From Bacteriovoracaceae bacterium (GTDB lineage: Bacteria > Bdellovibrionota > Bacteriovoracia > Bacteriovoracales > Bacteriovoracaceae), in assembly GCA_947448095.1 (NCBI GenBank), contig CANFNN010000180.1, positions 1-6,202 of the forward strand: DNA of 6,202 nt. The letters are read 5' to 3'. This document shows positions 1 to 5,429 of the stretch, piece by piece. Made by a program: the position numbers and the translations under genes. Each line of letters starts with the position of its first letter. Positions within the stretch are counted from its first letter, which is position 1. Below the pieces are notes generated by a model. It was not told the DNA's origin. It ran no database searches and worked only from the letters and a program-made list of their open reading frames with translations.

Positions 1-146
1 AATTAGGAAAGTTTGAGAAAGGAACCAATAGTCTTTTTAAGGTTGTTTTTGAACGCCTAGATCAAGTTGACGATGAGATCTCACAATTAAAAAGTGAGAT
101 CCCTGTGCTTCCACATAAGCGCAAAAAAATTGGATTTAGAAAATAA
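1..146 (+). CDS. C-terminal fragment of an ORF6N-domain-like (phage antirepressor-type) protein
   Basis: An open frame enters from the left edge (first full codon at 3) and ends with TAA at 144-146, giving 47 residues. The fragment reads as a helical segment (LFKVVFERLDQVDDEISQL) followed by a short linker and the basic ending KRKKIGFRK. Proteins with the ORF6N domain, a DNA-binding module of phage antirepressors and their chromosomal relatives, commonly end in an amphipathic helix and a K/R-R-K-IGF tail, which is why I propose this family. The ORF6N domain itself would lie upstream of the window and cannot be seen. This is the only gene on the plus strand; its stop is 7 bases from the stop of the convergent dehydrogenase gene. 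It could instead be another coiled-coil-ended protein sharing the tail by chance. The existence of the coding frame is likely; the family assignment is moderate. Confidence 0.55.
   Translation, partial: LGKFEKGTNSLFKVVFERLDQVDDEISQLKSEIPVLPHKRKKIGFRK
77..101. repeat. Perfect 8-bp inverted repeat with 9-nt loop
   Basis: GATCTCAC at 77-84 pairs perfectly with GTGAGATC at 94-101 around an A/T-rich 9-base loop. It lies inside the last codons of the plus-strand gene and about 50 bases beyond the stop of the minus-strand operon. Neither strand has a T-run following the stem, so it is not a canonical intrinsic terminator. It could act as a 3' stabilising hairpin for the minus-strand mRNA. An 8-bp stem is also roughly what chance alone could give in a window this size. 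Confidence 0.35.
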
Positions 147-153
147 CGAAGTA

Positions 154-1203
154 TTACTGCTTGTAGCGAATATGCAGAATCGTTCCCGGTTCATCCTCAC
201 TGAGATAAAAACTTCCATCTTTCAGAAAGAGAAAATGGACCGGCCTTGCCAAGGCTTTTTCGCCTTCTTTGAAACCTGTGATAAAAGGTTCATAACTCAA
301 TAGCTTTCCGTCTTTTAAGCACCCTTTAGTCACTTGGTACCCAGACTTACTAGAACGGTTCCAAGAGCCATGCTCGGCCACGAGAAAGCAGTCATGAAAC
401 TGTTTCGGGTATTTCTCTTTCGGGAAAAAGGCGATCCCAATCGGTGCTGAATGAGCCGGGATCTCATGCAAGGGTGGAGTAGTGACCAAACCTTTTGGCA
501 GTTTCGAATAAAAATTCGGATCAGGAATATTTTTCGCGTGAATATAGGGAAAACCAAAGTGCGGAATTTTTCCTTTAACCACATTGATTTCATCTGGTGG
601 AATGTTATCACCCATTTGATCTCGTCCCATTTCAGTAAAATACAACTCTTTAGTATCAGGATGCCAAGTGTAGCCCACAGTATTTCTAATTCCTTGAGCA
701 ACGGTTTCTAGATTCTTGCCATCAAAGTCCATGCGGTGAAGGGCCATGAAGGGAAGTTTCTCCTCACACACATTACAAGGAGCTCCGATCGGTACGTAGA
801 GTTTTCCATCAGGACCTTCGCCCAAAGTTTTCCAGCCATGCCATTTTTTGTCAGGAAAATCTTTAACTGTTTCTAGTTCAGGTTTCGTTTCAAGATTTTT
901 TACTTTGGAGACTCGCTGAATTTCAGAAACATAAAGCTCATTATTATGCCAAAGGACACCCTGAGGCATATTGAGTTTCTCAAACATGGTTGAGACTTTC
1001 CCTTCAGGAGTAATGGCGTACACAACTCCCTGATCCATGGTCCCCACATAAAGAGTTCCCTTGGGTGAGAGCGCCATCTGGCGGGCCCCTGGGACTTGAA
1101 GGACTTTCTCTATTTTAAATCCGGCAGGGAGTTTTAATTTTTGCGTCCAATCTGATGCCATAGCGGAGTTTATGAACAATAAACTTAAGAAAAGTGATTT
1201 CAT
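154..1203 (-). CDS. Secreted glucose/sorbosone dehydrogenase-family beta-propeller (PQQ-dependent type)
   Basis: The 349-residue protein opens with a short signal peptide (MKSLFLSLLFINSAMA, probable cleavage after AMA at residue 16) and continues as a six-bladed propeller of the glucose/sorbosone dehydrogenase family. These are periplasmic, usually PQQ- and Ca-dependent, enzymes that oxidise sugars or related substrates. Family marks visible in order are LPxGF near 25-29, GPDGKLYV 130-137, the cysteine pair in GAPCNVC 140-146, GIRNTVGYTWHP 171-182, HSAPIGIAFF 251-260, AEHGSWNR 276-283, ARPV 319-322 and SEDEPGTI 335-342. It has four cysteines after the signal peptide (143, 146, 272, 295), consistent with up to two disulfides. 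The ATG start at 1201-1203 follows AAGGA, which overlaps the stop of the TatD gene, with a rather short 4-base spacer. It is the last gene of the series. The substrate, and whether PQQ is actually bound, cannot be told from sequence. Confidence 0.87.
   Translation of the reverse strand: MKSLFLSLLFINSAMASDWTQKLKLPAGFKIEKVLQVPGARQMALSPKGTLYVGTMDQGVVYAITPEGKVSTMFEKLNMPQGVLWHNNELYVSEIQRVSKVKNLETKPELETVKDFPDKKWHGWKTLGEGPDGKLYVPIGAPCNVCEEKLPFMALHRMDFDGKNLETVAQGIRNTVGYTWHPDTKELYFTEMGRDQMGDNIPPDEINVVKGKIPHFGFPYIHAKNIPDPNFYSKLPKGLVTTPPLHEIPAHSAPIGIAFFPKEKYPKQFHDCFLVAEHGSWNRSSKSGYQVTKGCLKDGKLLSYEPFITGFKEGEKALARPVHFLFLKDGSFYLSEDEPGTILHIRYKQ
243..260 (+). terminator. Weak candidate intrinsic terminator for the plus-strand gene
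   Basis: GCCTT (243-247) can pair with AAGGC (251-255) around a 3-base loop, followed directly by five T (256-260) on the plus strand. It sits about 97 bases after the plus-strand stop codon, inside the 3' coding region of the convergent dehydrogenase gene. The stem is only 5 bp (6 with a G-T pair). The region encodes the family-conserved ALARPV segment, so the hairpin may be a coding coincidence. Confidence 0.27.
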
Positions 1204-1207
1204 GAAA

Positions 1208-1212
1208 TCCTT
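1208..1212 (-). promoter_or_regulatory. Shine-Dalgarno of the dehydrogenase gene, overlapping the tatD-family stop
   Basis: On the minus strand AAGGA shares bases with the TAA stop (1211-1213) of the TatD-family gene and precedes the ATG at 1203 by 4 bases. The spacing is short but the match to the anti-SD is good. The overlap argues that the dehydrogenase is translated from the same mRNA as the TatD gene, not from its own promoter. Confidence 0.6.
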
Positions 1213-1981
1213 AATTGAGCTTGTGGAAGCACTGAAGCGAATTGTGAAGAACCTGGATTTTTAATTTTTCTAAATCAAGATTTTTAAGTTCCGCAATTTT
1301 GGCCGCCACAAAGGGCAGATAAAAGGGGGCGTTCTCTTTACCCCGGTGAGGCACAGGGGTTAAAAATGGCGAATCCGTTTCAAAAAGAATCCGCTCGGCA
1401 GGAGTCATTTTTACGACTTCTTGAACGGCTTCAGATTTTTTAAAAGTGATAATCCCGTTAAAGCCAATGTAGAAACCTTCATCTAGAACAAACTGGGCCA
1501 AATCAAGCGTCGAGGTAAAACTATGAACGACTCCCTTACGCTTTAGAATGCTTGAGAAGTTCTTAAGAATGGCCCTCGTGTCTTCATCCGCATCCCGAGT
1601 GTGTATAACCACGGGAAGATCTAAATCGCATGCCAGTTGGAGCTGTTTTTCAAAAACAGCTCTTTGAATTTCTGGGGGAGAATTATTGTAGTGATAATCC
1701 AGCCCAATTTCTCCCACCGCCACCATCTTAGGCATGCTTGCGCGGGAAATGATTTTCTGAAATTCCAATTCAGTGGCTTCTTTCGCATCATGAGGGTGAA
1801 TGCCTTGAGTGAAATAAATCTCCTCAAAGGCATTGGATAGCTCCATGACTTTATCTAAATTCTCTGGATCGACTCCAATCGTAATGATCTTAATAATACC
1901 AGCTTCTTTAATTTTTTTTCGGATCTCTTCCAGCGGTTCGGCTTTGAGATAATCCAAATGGCAATGCGTTTCAATCATCAT
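1211..1981 (-). CDS. TatD-family metal-dependent hydrolase (deoxyribonuclease-like)
   Basis: This 256-residue protein covers the full length usual for the family (about 255-265). It is a cytosolic TIM-barrel amidohydrolase-fold enzyme; characterised members are Mg-dependent DNases with 3'-5' exonuclease activity. Metal-site motifs are present in order: THCHLD 5-10 (H6, H8), GIHPH 60-64, GEIGLDYH 90-97 (E91), VVIHTRD 124-130 (H127), VVHSFTS 151-157 (H153) and FETDSPFL 200-207 (D203), followed by the usual PHRGKxNxP 211-219. The family's common HCFSG is HSFTS here, but the metal-binding histidine is kept. The ATG (1979-1981) overlaps the upstream TAA by one base (TAATG) and has only a weak Shine-Dalgarno, so translational coupling to the VKOR-DsbA gene is likely. 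A second ATG follows immediately (MM), so the exact start could be one codon later. Which of the TatD/YcfH/YjjV subgroups it belongs to is not resolved. Confidence 0.95.
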   Translation of the reverse strand: MMIETHCHLDYLKAEPLEEIRKKIKEAGIIKIITIGVDPENLDKVMELSNAFEEIYFTQGIHPHDAKEATELEFQKIISRASMPKMVAVGEIGLDYHYNNSPPEIQRAVFEKQLQLACDLDLPVVIHTRDADEDTRAILKNFSSILKRKGVVHSFTSTLDLAQFVLDEGFYIGFNGIITFKKSEAVQEVVKMTPAERILFETDSPFLTPVPHRGKENAPFYLPFVAAKIAELKNLDLEKLKIQVLHNSLQCFHKLN

Positions 1982-3132
1982 TATTTATTAGCACCACTTA
2001 AAATATCGTCAAAGATGGCAAAGAATTGACCATTCGGAATGGTTCCTTCAATTTTTTTCCCATTCAAGATAATCGTAGGAGTTGATTTAATATTGAATTG
2101 AGTCGCACCATTAATGGCAGTGATCACTTTATTTTTGTTCTCTTCATTGCCAATACAGGTCTCACCATATTTTTTGGCGAGATCAACCAGAATACCACTT
2201 TTGAGATTGTCTTGATTGGCAAAAATTTCATCATGAACTTGTGCAAATTTCTTCTCATCACAAGCGGCCAGGTAGGCAGCATCACAAGCACTCTCGTGAA
2301 ATCTGCCTTTCACGTTACTATTGCATTTCGCATCGAGAGGATAAAAGAAGTATTGGATATTAATTTTACCTGGATAGCGGCGAATCAATTCTGGCATTTG
2401 TTCTGCTACAACTTTACAGAAAGGACATTCAAAATCAGAGAAGATAGAAATTCGAATCGGTGCCTCGGCAAAAGTCGCGGTCGACATATGAATTTTATAC
2501 GGAGATTCCTGAGTCGGATCTCCTAAGCTTCCCATCGTATTGTATTGTTGCACAATACTGGTGTTGAGTTTTGATCTCATGTTTTCTTTGCCGGCAGTGT
2601 TTTGATGCATTAAAAATGCACCCACGAGTAAAATCGCTCCCCAAACTCCAGTGACTTTCAAGTCTGGTACCCAAGAGTTTTGTCCACCCTTCCACAAAAG
2701 AAAGAAGGCAATCCCTGAGAGAACATAATAAAGCGTGCAAAAAGGACAAAGACTTCCCAGAGCACCTAAAGAAAAGAGGAAGAGAAAAATACAACCAATG
2801 AAATTGTATTTTGAAAAAGCATTCGCTGTTTTCTCCATTGCAACTGATGGCATGAGCGATGTGAAAATAAATAAAAGACCAATGATCATTCCGAAGAAAG
2901 CAGTTGGAACTCCAGCAACGTGTGCCAGCCTTGAATAAGTTGCAGCATCACAGTTAAAAAAGTTAGAGAGATTACACAGGCTTCCCGCTCCACCTAGTTG
3001 AGTCGGATAAAGTGTACTATAAAAATGAGTCGTCAAATAAATGCTGACTCCCACCATGGCTGCTGCATTGAGAATGAAGAGAAAATTTAATCCAGTCATA
3101 CCATTCAAGGTCAAACTATTCTTTTTTTCCAT
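1981..3132 (-). CDS. VKOR-DsbA fusion: integral membrane disulfide-bond oxidoreductase
   Basis: This is a 383-residue inner-membrane protein joining a vitamin K epoxide reductase (VKOR) domain to a DsbA-like thioredoxin domain. Such fusions make periplasmic disulfides: the DsbA part oxidises substrates, and VKOR reoxidises it and passes electrons to quinone. Membrane helices are visible near 13-33, 72-93, 109-127, 131-147 and 160-176. VKOR marks are the loop cysteines C53 and C61, the downstream S-x(9)-GVP-x(4)-G stretch 67-81, and the quinone-side CPFC 129-132. After a linker, the thioredoxin-like domain carries DFECPFC 233-239 (C236, C239) and the cis-proline in STPT (P352). Four extra cysteines (270, 283, 291, 326) lie in the DsbA part. 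I choose the ATG at 3130-3132 because AAAAGGA lies 8 bases upstream. The frame is open to a TTG at 3162, but that codon has no such site and would overlap the pgeF gene. The family is clear; this replaces a DsbA/DsbB pair in one polypeptide. Confidence 0.93.
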   Translation of the reverse strand: MEKKNSLTLNGMTGLNFLFILNAAAMVGVSIYLTTHFYSTLYPTQLGGAGSLCNLSNFFNCDAATYSRLAHVAGVPTAFFGMIIGLLFIFTSLMPSVAMEKTANAFSKYNFIGCIFLFLFSLGALGSLCPFCTLYYVLSGIAFFLLWKGGQNSWVPDLKVTGVWGAILLVGAFLMHQNTAGKENMRSKLNTSIVQQYNTMGSLGDPTQESPYKIHMSTATFAEAPIRISIFSDFECPFCKVVAEQMPELIRRYPGKINIQYFFYPLDAKCNSNVKGRFHESACDAAYLAACDEKKFAQVHDEIFANQDNLKSGILVDLAKKYGETCIGNEENKNKVITAINGATQFNIKSTPTIILNGKKIEGTIPNGQFFAIFDDILSGANK

Positions 3133-3137
3133 AACGA

Positions 3138-3719
3138 CTATCCTTTTAGATATAGATTCCAATTTCGGTGTATTGTTTTATTTCTTCGGTAACTGTGAAA
3201 ATCATTATGACAACAAGTGCAGACCGGTGCAACGCCAACCAGAAGATTAGGAAATTCTTGATTTAAAAGGCGTCTGGCTTCTTGTTGCAAATCAAAATAA
3301 AGCTTTCCCTCTGATTCTTTGAAAAAAGGACTCGCTTGGAAATTCTCCCTAAATTCGCTAGAGACTTCAAAACAGCAAACGTGAATACTAGGTCCAATGA
3401 AAACACGCTGTGGAATGATTAGAGAAATTTCAGGCCGCTTTAAAATCCCATCCCTCAGACCTTTCCAACCCGCATGAAGAAAAACGACTCCCTTTTCTCC
3501 TTCAATGACGACCGGTAAGCAATCAGCTGTTTTGATGGCCAAGGGAGCATTGAGATCTTCCCATGAACAAACGAGCCCATCAGCTTCTGCAGGTAAGGTT
3601 TCAATGGAAACAATTTCCACTCCATGGACTTGCGTCACATGGTAAAAATTCATGCCTGGTTTTTCCGTCCAGGTTTCAAATCGACCCTGGTTAAGGTTTT
3701 CACTAAATACGTATGACAT
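3138..3719 (-). CDS. pgeF: Short PgeF/YfiH-family protein (peptidoglycan editing factor; laccase-domain/LACC1 family)
   Basis: The family (YfiH, DUF152, formerly 'polyphenol oxidase') consists of cytosolic Zn proteins. The E. coli member prevents misincorporation of L-Ser into the muropeptide stem by hydrolysing UDP-MurNAc-L-Ser; other members show purine nucleoside activities. The metal-site triad is intact: QVHG (H32), KTADCLPV (C67) and HAGWKGL (H82). Other family marks follow: ADGLV 46-50, FIGPSIHVCCFEV 107-119, CTCC 167-170 and FHSYRRN 174-180. At 193 residues it is clearly shorter than the roughly 240-residue norm. The N-terminal region before QVHG is about 30 residues instead of about 70, and the segment between HAGW and IGPSI is trimmed. 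No in-frame ATG, GTG or TTG lies upstream before the frame closes, so the shortness is not a start error. The ATG at 3717-3719 has only a distant AAGG. The gene follows rluD by 29 bases, the same neighbour order as rluD-yfiH in E. coli. Confidence 0.88.
   Translation of the reverse strand: MSYVFSENLNQGRFETWTEKPGMNFYHVTQVHGVEIVSIETLPAEADGLVCSWEDLNAPLAIKTADCLPVVIEGEKGVVFLHAGWKGLRDGILKRPEISLIIPQRVFIGPSIHVCCFEVSSEFRENFQASPFFKESEGKLYFDLQQEARRLLNQEFPNLLVGVAPVCTCCHNDFHSYRRNKTIHRNWNLYLKG
3141..3147 (-). promoter_or_regulatory. Shine-Dalgarno that fixes the VKOR-DsbA start at 3132
   Basis: Read on the minus strand, AAAAGGA at 3147-3141 lies inside the last codons of pgeF, immediately before its TAG stop. 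It stands 8 bases from the ATG at 3132. This is the best ribosome binding site in the window. It rules in the 383-residue product over a 393-residue product starting at the TTG at 3162. Confidence 0.8.
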
Positions 3720-3748
3720 GGGGAATATTGTAGCCTTAAATCCAGCTG

Positions 3749-4720
3749 CTATAAAGCACGGATTACGGCCTGGAAAATTTCAGGAGGTGGTGCGCTGAAG
3801 TGTAATTTTTCTTTGGTAATGGGGTGAACAAAACCCAGTTCTTTGGCGTGTAATAGTTGATAAGGATAGGTTTCAAGAAGTGCTCTGATCTCTTTAGGTA
3901 GCTTGTGTAAACCAGTTGGGCCTGGACCATAAAGAGCATCACACATGACAGGACACTTTACGAGTTGGGCCATGTGGACTCTGATCTGATGGGTCCTGCC
4001 AGTTTCAAGCTTAAGTTCTACATGCGTGCAGGATTCATATCGTTTGATGACTTTAAAATGGGTGACAGCTTTTTTCCCAACTTTAGGATTGGCCATCATC
4101 TTTAGTCGATTGGTGGGATGCCTTCCGATAGTTGATGTGAGCATTCCCGAGCTTCCGTTGGGATTTCCTAAGACGATCGCTTCATACTTGCGGTCGATAT
4201 CGTGGGTTGAAAACAGAAGGGCCAAGCCTTCATGGGTGGCCTGATCTTTGGCCACTACCATAACGCCAGAAGTTCCCATATCCAGACGGTGAACAATTCC
4301 TGGTCTTTTCTCTGCGCCGATACCTTTCAAATCAGGACAATGATAAAGAATCGCATTCACTAGTGTGCCGGTATAATGTCCCGGAGCTGGATGAACAACC
4401 AGTCCTGCTGGTTTATTGATGATGATCAAATGGGCATCTTCAAACAAAATATCCAGAGGAATATTTTCAGCAGTGAGATCTGAAGGAATGGGAGGCGGAA
4501 CCTCAATTTGAATCACTGTGCCAGCTGGTGGCATTTTATTCAGACTTAGGGGAACCATCTCACTTGAAATATCTTCGCTATCAAAGAGTCTTTTAATGGT
4601 GGAGCGGGAAAATTGAGTTAATTTGGCAGTCAGGTAAACATCTAGGCGCTTAAATTGCTCACGGTCCTCAGCTGAAACGGTAATTTCAATATCATCATTA
4701 TCGGCCGGGGTGTCAGTCAT
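3749..4720 (-). CDS. rluD: RluD-type 23S rRNA pseudouridine synthase
   Basis: The 323-residue protein has the standard RluA/RluD-family plan and length. An N-terminal S4 RNA-binding domain covers about 23-75 (RLDVYLTAKL...SRSTIKRLF), and the catalytic domain follows. Catalytic-domain motifs are IINKPAGLVVHP 100-111, GIVHRLDMGTSG 141-152 with the catalytic aspartate D147, RKYEAIV 177-183, IGRHPTNRLKM 198-208 and ETGRTHQIRVHM 239-250. The IGRHP-x-x-R segment is typical of RluD rather than RluA or RluC. RluD in E. coli isomerises uridines of helix 69 in the large ribosomal subunit RNA, which is important for subunit joining and termination. An acidic stretch (PADNDDIE) precedes the S4 domain. 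The ATG at 4718-4720 overlaps the preceding stop by one base (TAATG) and lacks a strong Shine-Dalgarno, suggesting coupling to the J/HTH gene. The family is certain; RluD over a paralogue is likely, supported by the pgeF neighbour. Confidence 0.93.
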   Translation of the reverse strand: MTDTPADNDDIEITVSAEDREQFKRLDVYLTAKLTQFSRSTIKRLFDSEDISSEMVPLSLNKMPPAGTVIQIEVPPPIPSDLTAENIPLDILFEDAHLIIINKPAGLVVHPAPGHYTGTLVNAILYHCPDLKGIGAEKRPGIVHRLDMGTSGVMVVAKDQATHEGLALLFSTHDIDRKYEAIVLGNPNGSSGMLTSTIGRHPTNRLKMMANPKVGKKAVTHFKVIKRYESCTHVELKLETGRTHQIRVHMAQLVKCPVMCDALYGPGPTGLHKLPKEIRALLETYPYQLLHAKELGFVHPITKEKLHFSAPPPEIFQAVIRAL

Positions 4721-5415
4721 TATTTTTGATTCTTAAGTTTCTTGAAATTCACAAGAAAACTTGCAGCAACGGCTTCCGGATTAAGCTTAAGAACTTTAGC
4801 GTATTGATAAACATAACCGCGCACATAAACATCTGCTGGAAGTTTCGCGAGGTCTTCGTTTTCCAAAGCAGTGATGTGAGTTTTAGAAATTCGGGTCATT
4901 TCGGCCATACGTTCGATCGTGACATTTTTGTACTCACGAATTTTTTTCAAAAATGGTCCTGTAAAATCCGTGCATTCAGCAATGGCTTTATCAAATTCAG
5001 AATTTTCTTCGAATTCAAGACCAAATTTTTTCTGAGCAGTAATTTTTGAAACTTTTGCTTCAATGAGGTTTGATCCAAAGTCTTCGTATTGAACAGCATC
5101 TTTAGCGCGAGGATCAAATGCCGCTTTTCCGTGAGTCGTTTCAGAAGTACTGTAGTTTTGAGCGAAGCCTGACTGATTAAAGCCTCGAAGACGATCATAT
5201 TCCCGGCGTTTTTCAGGGAATCCAATGATGGAATAGGCTTCTTCGATTTGACCTAGAACTGCATCACACTCGTCCTTAGTCATAAGTGAATAAAGGGCCA
5301 CACTGTCTCCAGAGTAGGCATTTTTCACTCTCACATAGGCGCTCTCAATTTCTTGAGGAGCCGCATTTGCAGGTATTTCTAAAACATCGTAATAATTTTT
5401 CTTTTCAGCATCCAT
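4720..5415 (-). CDS. Degenerate J-domain plus RodZ-type helix-turn-helix fusion protein
   Basis: This 231-residue soluble protein has two recognisable parts. Residues 7-76 resemble a DnaJ J-domain: YYDVLEIPANA at the start, then IESAY, then IEEAYSIIGFPEKRREYDRL in the position of helix III. The HPD motif that J-proteins need to stimulate DnaK is replaced by SGD (35-37), so classical co-chaperone activity is unlikely. A low-complexity linker of roughly 80-150 follows. Residues 155-219 match the HTH_25 domain at the N-terminus of RodZ (LKKIREYKN, ITALENEDLAKLPADVYVRGYVYQYAKVLKL). Unlike RodZ it has no transmembrane helix or periplasmic part. The RodZ HTH binds MreB, whereas related HTHs bind DNA; which applies here is unknown. 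The start ATG (5413-5415) has AGAGGA 8 bases upstream. The gene follows the MinD-like ATPase by 12 bases, suggesting a shared role in cell organisation (inference). Confidence 0.85.
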   Translation of the reverse strand: MDAEKKNYYDVLEIPANAAPQEIESAYVRVKNAYSGDSVALYSLMTKDECDAVLGQIEEAYSIIGFPEKRREYDRLRGFNQSGFAQNYSTSETTHGKAAFDPRAKDAVQYEDFGSNLIEAKVSKITAQKKFGLEFEENSEFDKAIAECTDFTGPFLKKIREYKNVTIERMAEMTRISKTHITALENEDLAKLPADVYVRGYVYQYAKVLKLNPEAVAASFLVNFKKLKNQK

Positions 5416-5423
5416 CCCAAGAA

Positions 5424-5429
5424 TCCTCT
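5424..5429 (-). promoter_or_regulatory. Shine-Dalgarno of the J/HTH gene, overlapping the ATPase stop
   Basis: AGAGGA on the minus strand overlaps the TAG stop (5428-5430) of the MinD-like ATPase and lies 8 bases before the ATG at 5415. It supports that start and co-translation of the two genes from one mRNA. Confidence 0.65.

Noticed and set aside
109..130. GTGCTT/AAGCGC hairpin next to a run of seven A as a terminator.
   Set aside because: On the plus strand the stem is followed by A, not T. On the minus strand the T-run precedes the stem. Wrong polarity for termination on either strand, and it is inside coding sequence.
94..303. Plus-strand open frame of 69 codons at the left.
   Set aside because: It crosses the end of the ORF6N-like gene out of frame and then lies antisense to the conserved dehydrogenase C-terminus; no family resemblance and no good ribosome site.
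330..701. 123-codon minus-strand frame within the dehydrogenase gene, considered as evidence of a frameshift.
   Set aside because: The main frame carries every family motif without interruption across this interval, so the alternative frame is only a shadow.
2098..2526. 142-codon plus-strand open frame opposite the DsbA domain.
   Set aside because: It is the longest antisense frame but mirrors a strongly conserved thioredoxin-like coding region, and its translation resembles no family.
3727..3755. Possible sigma-70-like promoter before pgeF (TTTATA, 17-base spacer, TACAAT on the minus strand).
   Set aside because: The -35 match is poor, the position overlaps the rluD stop, and initiation would fall at about the pgeF ATG, giving a leaderless message. 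One such match is expected by chance in AT-rich DNA.
4947..5225. 92-codon minus-strand frame inside the J/HTH gene.
   Set aside because: Overlaps the linker and J-domain coding in another frame; low-complexity Leu/Lys-rich translation typical of a shifted frame. I saw no sign that it restores a family motif, so a frameshift is not indicated.
4720..5415. Calling the J/HTH gene dnaJ or rodZ.
   Set aside because: The HPD motif is absent and there is no G/F, zinc-finger or C-terminal DnaJ region; there is no transmembrane helix or periplasmic domain as in RodZ. Either name would mislead.
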